Positions 39,023-50,910 of a stretch of DNA of 64,000 nucleotides are shown here, one piece after another; position 1 is the stretch's first letter, and each line of letters begins with the position of its first letter. The notes beneath the pieces were generated by a model. That model had not been told where the DNA came from. It saw only the letters and a program-made list of their open reading frames with translations, and did no database searches. Where the stretch lies: assembly GCA_022496805.1 (NCBI GenBank), contig CM040101.1, positions 3,412,501 to 3,476,500 on the forward strand, written 5' to 3'. The position numbers and the translations under genes were made by a program. This DNA comes from Pohlia nutans (Eukaryota; Streptophyta; Bryopsida; Bryales; Mniaceae).

Positions 39023-39886
39023 TCAGTTGGAGGCAAGTGATCAACCTGGATCGTTAGATTGTGAGGTAGGTGTGCTTCCTATTTCATTTGACCAACCAGG
39101 GGCTGATAAAACCATCAAATGTTGGAAACAAATTCCTAATACTGTGACATTTCTATTAATTCCACCATTCTAAAAATTCAGTAGATTTTGATTAGTTGAA
39201 TATTCATCATCTATAAAATTAATACTAAATGACGGGAATGGATATATATATATCATACATGACAACACTTTGAAAACTTACAACTACAGTAGTTCACTTT
39301 ACACAAGCAATGCATGGCCAAGTGGGTTAGGAAACTCTTTGGAATTGCTATCCAGGTGAGGAAAAAAAATCAAGTTCTAAGTAATTGTTCTTCTAGAGAA
39401 TGTGGCAAAATGGGTGCCTCTACTGTATCTTATACCCTACTAGTCGCCAAACTTTGGACTCTCACATGCACTTACCGTATGTGGGCATATCCACAAATGA
39501 TAAATGGATACCCAAGATCCGTTGAATGTCGTTGGATGTCCAGCAATATACCACTTGAACACTGCAACTGCATAGAGCCTGTCCGATTGAACATCATATA
39601 GTGTGCTATCTGAGGCGAAAGGGTTTGACTGTCGTCCAGAAATTGTTCTAGACGTTCATTTATAGACCTACTTCACACGTTAATTTTCTCAATTTTCTCA
39701 GCATGCTAGACCACTTCGTAAGCAGTAGAGGTAAGAATCGTCTGAGCTGGAAAATCCGATTATAGCCTATAATACATCCCGATGAAGGGGTACTTTCGCT
39801 ATATCGGTCCATGTGGCCTAGTTCGTAGAACTTCCCCCAACAGACTTTTCATTCACGCCGGCCTTAGGCTCTGAGGGTTTCTTCTT
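39023..39886. other. Intergenic and kinase 3' flank
   Basis: No gene supported. Downstream (3') side of the N-acetylglucosamine kinase gene. A fragment of the SINE-like repeat (TTCACGCCGGCCTT) lies at about 39850-39864. Open frames at 39314-39601 have no motif. Confidence 0.35.
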
Positions 39887-42800
39887 CTACTTTGAGGCAT
39901 TCTTGGATTGGCGATCCAAATATCGACTCCACGCCAGCATGGCTGAACCAAGTGCCGGTTCCAGCTGGAAGACACAATAGGTCAGCAGATAACCAGATTT
40001 TAAAATGGTACTTTTGGCATTGCTCTGCCAATGAACTTACAAGCATGTGCCCACTATAGTATATACATGGTTCAATAACCACTCAGCACGTGCAGTCCTG
40101 CTTTCAACGGTTGTTACGACAGGTTCTAACCCAATGCAGCGCCCATCGATATTCTTTCAAAATCCTCCATCACACTTGCACATCTTACAATTTTTTTTGT
40201 TTGCAATACACATAACTATTATTAAGAAAACCAGGAGAACGCTGGTTCTTAAATATTGCAGCATGGGATGTTCGTCAATTCTCACCTTGGGTGTAATTGG
40301 CTGAGCTCCAGGAAACATCTCCAAAACTTTCTCTACAAGAGGCTTGCGAATATCCCATCCACTTTCATAGTCCAACATTCCACCGACCATCACGAAAGGG
40401 AATGATTCTTTTCCATCTGCACAGGAAATAAAATAGAAAGGATTTCACAAAGTGTAGATTCACAGATACAGCCGCCTCCACTCGTTAATTGAAGCTTTAT
40501 TTGAAAGCCTTACTACTACCTTCAACTGCAATAAGAATCTAGAAAGGAGGGTTTAAAATCTTGCATGATAGATACGCATCACACGAGGCAGTAAATTCGC
40601 TAATGAATTCAATTAGTGTTAGACACAGTAATCTGAAAATTTTAATGCTGTTTCTGAGAGTACAAGTCGTGGTTAACGACAATTGAGAACAGAAGTACTC
40701 TGGCTGATGGAATTAGCGTGAAGGCACAAATAATTATCCCTTTCACCTGACCCATAGCAATAAATGAAGCCAAAATTTTACTGTGCCACCATGCCCAAAC
40801 AACTATCACATGTCAGTTACAAGCACTGCACGGCACACTGCACAGCACACTGTACAAACCCTGCCCCTGAACTTATCAATACTTTTCACTTTCGCAAACT
40901 ACTATCGCAAACCATGACACAACTGCATGACTTCATCGAAATAGTAGAGCGGATTAGCACATCAAGTTTTGTTGATTTGCATGAAAATTTGGAGAAATTC
41001 CTTCTAGTTTGTACATGGCACGTACAACAAGGCATGCTGAAAGAGACAGCAAGAGACAATTTAACGATTTGGCAGACAATTCAACGGAGAAACAGCCATG
41101 CGAAATCACCTCTTCCATCGAGACTTAGCGATTTAACAACGGCTTTTACATTGCAGGCCAATTCTGAAACAGCACTCTCGAGCAGCTCTGAAGCCACGGT
41201 GTCACCATCTTGAGCACAAGCCTTCACCACAGGTGCCAAAGCAGCCACACGTGCCCAGGAAGTGTCTGCATAGACCCAGCTGGCCCAACAGGAGGTCGGT
41301 AAGATTTCTCAGCTGAACGTGAACAATTTGATAAGACGAAGAAAATAAAATTTGAGGTAGACTATTGCATAACTTCAAAGCATAACGAGATTACCCTATC
41401 AAATCTTCAGCTGAGGAGAGCTTCAATTCCTTTAATATCGCTCCCGTAAGAGAGGTCTTGGGACCCCGTCCATCCTCTGCCCTCATCACTGCTGCCAAAG
41501 CCTGCGATGCGATTGCATAACCACTAGGCAAACAATGCGGTTAGATTTGCATCAATCTCAAATAATTTGTGCTTTGAATTTATATCAACTCATTGAATTT
41601 AGACCACCTTCATGGAATAAAGCTCCAACGAGCTCATAATATCATGATATGACGCTATAATCTCTCTCGCATAAGGGGCCAAAGTAAATAATGAAGGATG
41701 CTAAGTAGCGACGTTAGCATGCTCCAGATATCATACAATAAAGTTGAGGTCAACCTGCCCTGGTCTCCGAGCAGAGGTCCCCCTCCCGATGCTCGTGCAA
41801 ATTTGCCGCTGCTATTGAATCCTAGGGCTATGGTTCCTGTGCCGGCAACCAGAACGCAGCCACACAGCTTCCCATCGCTTCCACTGGCGAGTGCCGCAAT
41901 GGCATCATTCTGTACAAATATCTCCACATCCTCTGGAAATATTTTTCTGTCAAAGACCAGTAGCTTGTCAAAATTACAGAAGGAGCGAATCATTCATCAT
42001 GATGATTCCTCCAAGTCCTTCACAAACTACAATGGAGACCATGACACCGATGCAAAGCCAGGGAGAGCGGGAGGGAAGGTGAAGGCCTGAAAAGAAGATT
42101 TCAAAAATAGTCCACGTAGGTACTTGAATCAGGATCATATTTTCTTTCCTTAATGGATCGATTCGTCTAACAAACTGATACGCAAGAACTAGAAAGGAAA
42201 TAAAAGACAAATGCAATACACAAAAACATATATACAGATGTGATTCTTGGCTATGAAGGCCGCCACACCTGAGCCATGTCCGGTAAGAATCAATGTCTGA
42301 CTGGCGATCGATTCCAGCAGCAGCCAGACACACCGATAGAACAGCGGATCGAGGTACTTGAGCCTTTTTCAACGCGCCAGCCATTGAATCCTCGATAGCT
42401 TGCCTTGCAGCTTCCACTGAGGACAAAACAGTCCCCTAAACTTCGTGAAATTCTAGAAATATCCTATAACTCTGTCAACAGTCTGCTGACAATTGACTTT
42501 AAGATGTTTCTTCGGAACAGATAGTATGATCTCTGATTACCATTACACTCATCCTATGCTATAACCAAATAACATTGCATAACGATAACGATGTTTCCTC
42601 CAGCACGAGATAGTCCACTTTCATCACCGTTGATCATAGAGCATAAAATTTCGTATTCCATTAAGATACAATACAGTGTAAGTGGTAGGCGTTCTCGAAA
42701 AAATACAAGAAGCTACGCTACAAGAGGCTGTCCCTTCTGTAGCAAATTGTAGCACACCGTAGCACTGGCTCGCTTTTCTACTCAAACTTCCTCACAAACT

Positions 42801-43434
42801 TCCTCACATTCATTGTAGATGTAGCTTTTGTCAACGCAAGGCCTCCTCCCCTCCCGTCAAGAGCTAAATTGCATCCTTATCACATTACGCGCATTCTAAT
42901 GCAGGTAAATTCAACGATGATTACTACGAGAGCAAAAAGCATATATCTACCAGTTGCAAAAGAGGACGGAAATCTGGCACTATCAGTCTGCCGTTAATGA
43001 GATTTCACCAATATTACCGAAATCATCGAAAGGGAAATCAGACAGTCTAACTATGGAATAGCGCGTGTTGCAAATTATATGTCATTAGGTCTGCCAATAC
43101 CGAATTGCGAGGTCGCTTACCGAATTTCTCAGTGAGCATGCAAGAAAACACGACTTGACTCCAATTGTGCTCCAATGCGAAATGCTATTGAGAATATAAA
43201 GATAGAAAGAGAGTGCTTACCACCAACACTGTTGTAATTAGAGCATCCAGTCTCGACTCGGGACAGAGTCAACAAGTCATCGCCCGAAGTTGGAAGAGGC
43301 GTCGCGATGCATACGCACACAGTTTTAGTACCACCTCCGTCCACGCCGATCACCACCTTCAGCTCTGCCTCCCCGTCATACTGGCTCTCAAACTCCCATA
43401 GCCGATCGTTCTTTCTCACGGGAGAGCTCGGCAT
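39887..43434 (-). CDS. NAGK: N-acetyl-D-glucosamine kinase (NAGK)
   Basis: Seven minus-strand exons: 43434-43221, 42416-42269, 41946-41755, 41523-41395, 41279-41110, 40416-40286, 39964-39887. Together they make 1062 nt and 353 residues, about the length of plant NAGK, with every junction in frame. The enzyme phosphorylates GlcNAc to GlcNAc-6-phosphate with ATP in amino-sugar salvage towards UDP-GlcNAc. It belongs to the ASKHA fold (BadF/BadG family). Visible motifs are the phosphate-1 loop VIGVDGGGTKT (about 28-38), the catalytic-base region VQNDAIAALAS (D135), the second phosphate loop VAGTGTIALGF (about 154-164), GGGPLLGDQGSGYAIA, and the adenosine segment VMVGGML. The C terminus, ITPKLEPALGSAML, matches the plant family end. 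An upstream in-frame ATG at 43548 would add 38 residues. I prefer 43434 because plant relatives begin about there. Confidence 0.93.
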
Positions 43435-44389
43435 CGCTGTAGATCGACAGCCAAAAAACACTCCGCAGAAAAATCCTCCGCCAAAAATCCTCCAATCAAC
43501 TCCGCTTGGCAATTCAGGGAGCAATTTCTTTGAGTAGAAAGTCGTCAAGAATCTTGATCAAATACTTTGAAACCATAGCCGCAGACCATTCTCCTACCCG
43601 CCTGAAGCGCTGCTTTAATAGAAGGCTCTGTCACCGTTTGGTAGCACGGATACCGGTAACCGTGACATTGACCATCCTATAACCGGGCTGATGGCAGGTG
43701 AACATCTTTGCGACGCAAGAGCCGATGGATTGAAAGCAATTTCGAGCTTATTTCGAAATCTTGTTGCTGGTCAACATTCGCTGGTGCGATGGAGCTGAAT
43801 TAGGGTTCAAGTATTTTTTAGAAATTAGCAGAGCGGATTCTTTTACCGCATTTCTCTGAGCGTGACTGAAAGTTTCGGAGCTTCCTTGGATTATTTCAGC
43901 GATGGCGATTAGGTTCGCATCTTGATAACAATGTTGCAATCTTAATGCACACATGCACTGCCACATGATATTAACTCTGAGGTGAGTTGTGAGTTTAGTT
44001 TCAAGAGCTTCAGAAATAGCCGAATTTATCCTCTTAATTAGACAATAGATTGCCGGTCTTCTAGTGCTTTGAAGCTGAATTGCGCGTTCGTGGTGACGGC
44101 TGATTATTTGTGGATCGTTTTGTGCCCTGTTAAGGTTTTTAGGGTTTTCAGGGTTCTGCCGTAGAGGAAATCAATCTAATTATTTATGCTTCTGCTTCGA
44201 CTTATTCGTATAGATTGGTTGCTGATTTTGTTCTTGCCCTTGCTTTCTTTGAGTTTGGATGCGTGTGTTTGGTGAATGTAGGTAGCCTAATTTTTCGGGT
44301 ATTCAACTTCTGTGACCCTCAATCTTCCAGCGCAAAACCAGGCTAGCTGAGCTCTGGATGCTAGGGATAGACGATTGAGCAGGCGTACT
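43435..44389. promoter_or_regulatory. Divergent promoter region, NAGK and WASHC3-like
   Basis: About 0.95 kb separates the start codons of two genes transcribed away from each other, so both promoters and 5' UTRs must lie here or in upstream introns. Composition is more balanced than the flanking repeats. Multiple short upstream frames occur. No specific box can be assigned. Confidence 0.5.
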
Positions 44390-45320
44390 ATGGCTGATAA
44401 TAGAACCTTGTTTCTGGTATGCATATTTCCTACCTCCTGAGCCTCTTCAATTTTTTGTTATGCATCGGTTGTGTATGCCAATCTTTCAATTAAAGATTAT
44501 TTGCACTATCCAATACGATTTTTTCTTCGCCAGAATTGCTAAGCTGCAGTATCTTAGGGGTAGAGAATCGACAGTCTTAGGTTCCGATAGCCTACGCGTT
44601 CTTGCCTCTTACTAACTTGCGCTTGGTTCTGTTTTGGAATAGGTCAACACTTTCATTGCACATACGGTCCTATTACTCAACAACTTCTCTGCAGTCTGCG
44701 AAGAGAAACTGGCCGACGTGCATCTGTGGGTTCTCCATACCAAATCTTTCTCGCGTTGTCTATAATTTTTGCACCAGAGAGCTCCCATGGGCACACGGTG
44801 TCTTAGAACACATTTGTTAGGGTTTGCTCTTTAGTTTTTTCCTTTTTTTTTCCCTCAGATTTAAACCTTTTTACATGTTCCTTTGGTGGTCTGCTCGTTT
44901 TAAAGGAATTAGAACAAGTTGTGAATTAGTAGCATTAGCTGTGACTGGGTGCGTGATTTAAGGATTCGTAGTAACTTGCTGTAACATTGCTGAAATTGTC
45001 GGTTTTTCAGAAGGTTGGTTTGACTTGAATAAAACGTCAATTTGAAAACATCTGGACTCAGAGTTTGCTTTTTGTTTTAGGAGAATACTACGTTTGGAAG
45101 CAACTACTACACTCTTGGAATCCAAGCTGGACAGTGTAGCTCGGTCGCGGGGTGAAGCTGGTAGAGTTTTCTTTCTCTCTGACATATTTGTATCATTATG
45201 TTTTTGAACGCTGCTACAGTAACTGTTGCTTTTTTTTTAACACGCTCTCGGGTAACCTTCTAGTCATCTCTGAATTTTTCTGCAGCTTCTGGATATGCAA
45301 TCGTCGAACAGAATGAATAG
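44390..45320 (+). CDS. WASHC3: WASH complex subunit 3 (CCDC53)-like protein
   Basis: Exons 44390-44416, 44643-44725, 45081-45160 and probably 45286-45320 (TAG) give 74 residues. The N-terminal 55 match the WASHC3 core very closely: NTFIAHTVLLLNNFSAVCEE, then KLADVHLRILRLEATTTLLE, including the signature FSxVCEEKLAD followed by the coiled coil. WASHC3 is the small subunit that corresponds to BRK1/HSPC300 of the SCAR/WAVE complex. In the WASH complex it helps switch on Arp2/3 actin branching at endosomes. The C-terminal domain of animal WASHC3 is not seen. An alternative last intron, 45161-45688, would join exon 3 in frame to the next ORF and give 211 residues. A TTAA element starts 41 bp after the proposed stop. 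Identity of the core is confident; the 3' end is not. Confidence 0.78.
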
Positions 45321-45360
45321 CTTGTTAGAGGAAGTAGGCGTCCATGTTAGATTGTGCGGC

Positions 45361-45570
45361 TTAACCCCTAAAGGACCAAAGAGGCCCAAATTGAGCCTTA
45401 TGTTTTTTATAGCTTTATTGAGTAAGTCATATGGGGACTTTCTTTTTCTGTTCTTGTTTTTACCAACGTATGCAGTATTCTTCACTGATATAAAATTTGG
45501 CTCCATCTGAAATATGTTCTTCACAGTATGATCAATCGAATTGGTCAGTTTTAAACCATGAATCCTGTAG
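45361..45570 (+). mobile_element. TTAA element, family E, 3' truncated
   Basis: Starts TTAACCCCTAAAGGACCAAA. The interior is like 30925-31342 and 63174-63712 and reaches AAACCATGAATCC. The final TTTAGGGGTTAA is replaced by GTAGTTAA. It lies between the WASHC3-like exons and the following ORF, either in a 3' UTR or in an intron. Confidence 0.65.
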
Positions 45571-45693
45571 TTAAACTGCAACTGATTGCTTTAATGGAAC
45601 GTGCAGGGAGAGTATCTGAATAGGGGCACTCAAACAACATCGAGGCATTGACAGCTTGATTCCAAAGGTCGTGGGGAGTGAATTGCAGTCACA

Positions 45694-46774
45694 ATGAGGG
45701 AAACGGTAGTGAAGGGGAAGGAGATGGGGACACGGTACGCTGGTACGCAAGATGTTGTGCGTGTGTTCAACCGTGCCCTTGAGCTTCTAAACAGCACCAC
45801 TCCGGAGAGTGATCAAGAGCTTCTGGAGCTTGTGAAGAAGTCGAAACGCGAAGTAGAAAAAGAACCATCTGTTCCTCCTGCCAAAAAATCACGTATTATT
45901 ACTCACCTTGCTTTCGAATCCCTTTGTCCTGCTCACTTTTTCCCACGGTCTTAGGTGCTGTGCTGCCTTTCGGTTATACATTAGCCCAGTATCCGAACTC
46001 ATTCTTAGCATGAGATCGATACAGTTCCGTTCACATTATTTCCCCGTTTCATCCCTCACTGTCTCAGAAAGGGGTGGAAATTCTGTCGTTTTGCAGGTCG
46101 AGGACCTTCAGAGGTTGGTGATTTCCAGGCTTTGGGGCATCGTCCCAATTTAGCCACACTCACTGGTGACCATGTAAGCAAACACTCAGCTCTTATGTTT
46201 TATAATTCCAACATCAGTCGCTCAGTGGCTTTGGCTAATTCCGAGTGAAGAAGGTCAAAGACACGGAACTGCATACATGACCCGTTACATGACCATAGAG
46301 GCTGAGGTTGGAAAGGAAACCAGGGAATTTCTTTGCAGTTTGCCTTGGAATTTATACGAGTTAAATAGGTCTTCAGGTTTATGCGACTCTTCCACACCAC
46401 TAAGTGCTTGTTATGGATTTCGATTGTTAAGGTAGTTTTTTCATTCCCAAAAGGTGGATAAGGTGAAAATAGGTATAAACATGAATAACGTAGAGCACTT
46501 GAAAAAGTCAAAGCAATTTTATATTTTGATAAATGAAACTTCAAATTTCATAATTTATTCATATTATATTTGATTAATGCATGTTTTGAATGACATGGGA
46601 CATATGTAGGGAAGCGGGCAGTCCGGATCTGGAAGTGAAGGCACACCTACGCAGTCCACGTCTGGAACCAGTGCCAGCGTAGCGCATGCACAGGTTCGTC
46701 CGATTCAAATAATACGGAATCCTGGACGTGGGGGTGGAAGAGGTGAAAAACACAAGCGGAAGAGCACTCGGTAG
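45694..46774 (+). CDS. Small basic protein, unrecognised (146 aa)
   Basis: Exons 45694-45892, 46097-46173 and 46610-46774 (TAG) sum to 441 nt and 146 residues, in frame with GT-AG introns. The first part is mixed and probably helical (VVRVFNRALELLNSTTPE, ELLELVKKSKREVEKE). It is followed by a basic patch PPAKKSRRGP that could be a nuclear signal, then a Gly/Ser/Thr-rich low-complexity stretch, and a basic Gly/Arg tail (NPGRGGGRGEKHKRKSTR). The family is not recognised. Since exon 3 of the WASHC3-like gene can splice to 45689 in the same frame, this may instead be the C-terminal part of that gene; it does not resemble the C-terminal domain of animal WASHC3. Confidence 0.55.
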
Positions 46775-47116
46775 TAGTATTAAGAGTGCACTATACAAGG
46801 TCTCTTTGTGGTTGGTGGATATTGTGATTCCTGTTTCCAAGATGTCTCCTCTTATAGATACTTTGCAAGTATGATAGTTTCATCCACTGCCACTGCAACT
46901 TTGAAGCTTCGAGAGATGTACCTGTACATTAAGATTGCAAATTCCAGTGTCGTTCAAAAACTGGCTAGTGCAGTGGGAATTTCATTGAAGGGCTGTTTTT
47001 CAAGCAATGTCGAAAGAGTTTCCCTGTGGTTAGTTGTAATGTGAGAAGTGAGCATGTGGTTTGGTGCACGTTACGTTTCCTCTTAGCTTTCAATGTACGC
47101 AGCTATAGGAGTAAGG
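46775..47116. other. Probable 3' UTR and flank
   Basis: Follows the stop of the 146-residue ORF and keeps balanced composition for about 300 bp, consistent with a 3' UTR. The open frame 46808-47044 has no motif. Confidence 0.4.
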
Positions 47117-47511
47117 TTGGATGTCCTAAAACCACCAACTTAAGAAATATGGCCTCATTTTAACAAGGTTATTTATGAGAAATAATTTTCAGTCATTTGG
47201 AAGAAGATTTCTCACAGAATGCACAAATTTTCGCAATTTAATTCTCAATACGGTATTCAAATTGATACAAATTTTTGAAGTGAAAAGAACTTCGTGACCC
47301 AAATCAGACCTCTAGGTTTCCCTATGTCCACACCATGTGGTACTAATTTCACTCATAATGATACCCAAAACCATCAACTACTTCGCAATGCTTGGCATGC
47401 CGTTGGTTTACTTGAATAGTGAAATTGGTGGTTTTGAGTCTCAACTTGTGGTGACCCCAAGAAAACTCTACATGTCATAATTGGAGGAGGTGGTGGTTTT
47501 AGGACATCCAA
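47117..47511. mobile_element. MITE with 21-bp terminal inverted repeats
   Basis: Left end TTGGATGTCCTAAAACCACC and right end GGTGGTTTTAGGACATCCAA are perfect inverted repeats. The ends resemble those of 63217-63520 (TTGATTGTCCTATTACCA, then CTTAAG inside), so the two may belong to one superfamily. Non-coding. Confidence 0.75.
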
Positions 47512-48100
47512 GCTCTTGCACACCTCTTACACACCTAATAATGATAGACCACCAAGATCTTCCACACCTTTTAACTATTTGGAGTGCACAAATAAGAGTA
47601 TAATAAAGAAAAATTCATGGTGTCTTCTTCAAAATTTGATGGACTTTACAAATAACTCTATTGTTCCCATAGACTTTTTATTTTGGCTTTCTATTTTGGA
47701 ACATAGGGAGGGAGTATACTAATCCATTACTAGATTATTTTCTCCTGAATGATCCACCACATACTCCAAAATTGTAGGCATAACAATGCTCCGTCATAGT
47801 TGCTACTGCCATTGCGTGTTCCCAAGAGTTTTGGCCATGGATTTGGTGTAAATTTTTGGCCAGAGACTACCCTACAATTAACACTCTTTGAGGGTCCACT
47901 TCCTATTTTCACACTGTTCAGTTAAGATTGATTCAAAATATACCTTTTCACACAACGCTAATTAAGTTAAGATTTTTTTTTAAAAATCTCCAAGCAATTT
48001 ACTGTCCTAGTAGAACATATATTATCTTATACTCCTAGTAGTACATATTATCCACACATTTCTATTACTTTAACAATACAAATTCAATTTCAAAACTTGG
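47512..48100. other. Intergenic, no gene seen
   Basis: AT-rich. Nothing recognisable on either strand. Confidence 0.35.
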
Positions 48101-48226
48101 TTAACCCCTAAGCATCCCTAAGTTGAAAAATTTCATTAAAATCAAACATTGTATGCAAAATTTACAATTCTTCGAAGGTGAAAGCAACCCAAAAAACGTT
48201 TAAAATTTTGGACGGTTAGGGGTTAA
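48101..48226 (-). mobile_element. Miniature TTAA element, family G deletion derivative
   Basis: Only 126 bp: starts TTAACCCCTAAGCATCCCTA and ends GGACGGTTAGGGGTTAA. The segment TTCGAAGGTGA and the TTTTGGACG end match the inverted left end of 37622-38438, so it is an internally deleted copy that kept both termini. Confidence 0.65.
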
Positions 48227-49097
48227 AATTTTACAACAAATATAAAGAAGATTGGATATAGTCTCACAAATATAATGGCACAAATCCAAATTTCAAGTGA
48301 TAGTAATGAAATGATTTAGCCACCATAACATTGTACACCTTTAGGTTCAAGTATTTTTTATTCATAAGAAGAAGGGTATCATTAGTTCACATGGCCTTCT
48401 TTCATAGAATGGTAAGGGTGAGTGAGTCATAAATGGACACTTTAAGCATTGTGCCTATTTATAGTAATATGAGGTGCAATGTGATAGTTTGAATGGATTA
48501 GCAAATTGATTCAAAATTTACTCCAAGTTGAATCTTAATTTTTGGAGTTATATTGAATAAGTTATGAATTTTCAAAGTTCAAGGTCTAAGTTGTTATTTG
48601 CGACAGTAGAGATGGGCTGAAATTGACAATGAATATGTCTTGAAGGATCATAAAGAAACTTAGAATAAAAACAGTTTCAACAAATGAGGTGAGTCCAAAT
48701 AGTACTTCAAAGTCAACAATCACTAAACTATTTGAGTGATTGTTGGTTTTTGGCATAGTAAAGTGTTATTGAAGAAGTAAATATGGGAGTCTTGTTATGA
48801 TCGGTGTCGATTATTGGCCCACTCACTTTACATGTGTATTGTGATTTGGAAGTTTAACTCTTCATACCTTGAAACCTTATCACCTAGTTCTTTAACTTTG
48901 AAAGTTTAAACCTTCATACTTTCAAAATTTGCCACTTCGTTTAGAAGTTTGATCCTTCATGGGTGATAATTCTTCACATATTCTATAAATATTTAAAAAT
49001 ATAAGCTCTATAAGGACATATGATTTAGGACCTACAATGTTATGATTAACATTATTAATTTAATCTAACAGGAATTCTTTTACCTCCCACAAAATCG

Positions 49098-49684
49098 TTA
49101 ACCCCTAAATGCCTTCAGTCCTCTCCAAATTGGATAGTTTTGCAAAGATGCATTATAAAATGCAATTAAGAGGGATATTTTGAACTTGATGTATGAATAA
49201 AAGTTGTACATTATGAATTTTAGATTCTATCCATATGGCTAAATCTATGATTGCAATCACCAATATTTTTGTGTAAAATTTGAAACTTAAAATTTAAAAT
49301 TCTTTTGTAATTAAATTAAAAATAAGATATTGACAATTTGTGGATGCAACTTGTTGGGATTGGTTGAAATGTAATACTCTAAGCATAGTGATTTTTGGAG
49401 ATTTTTTGATTGCTTGATTTTATGAGTTTACTTTTTCAAGAGCACTTTTGATTCGTTTTGAACTAAGATCTTAAATTTTTTTGGTGAATCACTGCAACAT
49501 GAAATGTGGCATAAAAATTTCACAAATCATCCCCTTTCTAATCGGTTCTTACATGCATGAAGTTAACTTCCCATAAAACTTATAGTAAAAATTTCACGCT
49601 GCAAAAAGTGCATGGCGGATGAGAAAACGTAAATGTAATTTGCACATTGTCCAAAATATGGACGCTTAGGCAGTTAAGGGTTAA
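49098..49684 (-). mobile_element. TTAA element, family B, inverted
   Basis: Starts TTAACCCCTAAATGCCTTCA and ends TTAGGCAGTTAAGGGTTAA. It has the intact stretch GCAATTAAGAGGG (about 49161-49173), whose complement CCCTCTTAATTGC is the empty version of the site filled at 33284. Confidence 0.75.
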
Positions 49685-50214
49685 AGGAAGTCAATACATA
49701 AGCATTAAAAGAAATACAATTATACCTCTTTGAAGGTTACCTCTTTATAGATTAAATCATCTCTATTAGTTAAATTTTGGTACTCCTTCAAATATTACAT
49801 TAGTAATTATTAAGTTGTTAATGGTTAAACTTTCCTATTCCTTCTAGTTTTAGTTTGGTATGGATAAAGGTTAACTTCTAATATTTTACAATGACTATCA
49901 ATCAAATTAATCAATTTCAAGTGGCATTATTCCAACAATGACAGTTCAAGAATATGTTCAATCTGACAACTAAGTTTGATTTGGATGGACCACATGAGTT
50001 TGCTGGTATTGAAGATGATATAAAGGAACAAACCTTGATTACATCTAACGAAGAGGAATTGAAAATAATGGAGAAACTTTATCACATGTTCCACAACATG
50101 TTCCGTATTCCTCTGTGTCACTGCAAGCCTTGATGTGACTCGTTCATATTTGGAACAAAAAAATAGTGATACAAGTCTCTTAAAATCTAAGCTACAAAGG
50201 TGCTTTCGCACTGC
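49685..50214. other. Intergenic, no gene seen
   Basis: AT-rich. A 102-codon minus-strand frame (49927-50235) has no recognisable domain and overlaps the start of a dispersed repeat. Confidence 0.35.
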
Positions 50215-50910
50215 AGGTGTTATAGTTTTGAACAAAAATAGTTTCTAATGTTGTAATCCAGTTGATTTAATGACGTAATATAATAAATAGGGAAAGTACC
50301 AAAAATATTTTAATATAGTAAAACTAGAATCTTTTAGAATCTTTTCAAAACATGTAATATTCTTTTGGATTATTTTGGAATATTCTTGCTAATATCATTT
50401 TATTCGCTTGCAAACCATGTCAAATGCATATTTGAGCCATACCACAGGCTCTATTTTAATTAGCTAACCAAGCTCGCAAATTTTTTTCTGAGAACTCGCC
50501 ATTTTAAGGGGCGTTTAATGTAAAGGAACAAAAATTGCCGCTATAAACCCCTAATATCCACCTTGGTCACATAATCTTTTTGGATCTTTTTTGAATACAA
50601 TACCTTTATGTTATAGGAATTGAAGAAAAATATTGCCATCACTATATCTTCAATGAAACATATCAATTAAGGCAATAATGTATTTATTCTACAGCGTCAT
50701 TCAATGCAATGTATTATATTTTGGTCCAAATACTATTGTATATTATTTTTGAATTTTAAATATATATATACAATTCTAGAGTACCTTTTCACTGTTAATG
50801 TACTTGCTAAAAAACCAATTTCATTAACCAATAGAAAATGTTTACTACCAAAATTTCACTTGTTATACGATGTCACACTACACATTTTGGACTTCCTACC
50901 GTGAAAACAC
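50215..50910 (+). repeat. Dispersed 0.7-kb repeat, copy 2
   Basis: Alignable with 28570-29300 in the same orientation, ending with CACTACACATTTTGGA. No coding capacity seen. Confidence 0.65.

Noticed and set aside
40764..41213. 149-codon plus-strand frame
   Set aside because: Antisense to NAGK: it covers part of one exon and most of an intron. It has no motif of its own.
41698..42090. 130-codon plus-strand frame
   Set aside because: Lies antisense to NAGK exons. It is open only because the coding strand's composition leaves the opposite frame free of stops.
44390..45160. BRK1/HSPC300 (SCAR complex) identity
   Set aside because: BRK1 is the paralogue and also a small coiled-coil protein, but the FSxVCEEKLAD signature and the spacing to the coiled coil fit WASHC3.
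49927..50235. 102-codon minus-strand ORF
   Set aside because: AT-rich region, no domain, and it extends into a dispersed repeat whose other copy is not open.
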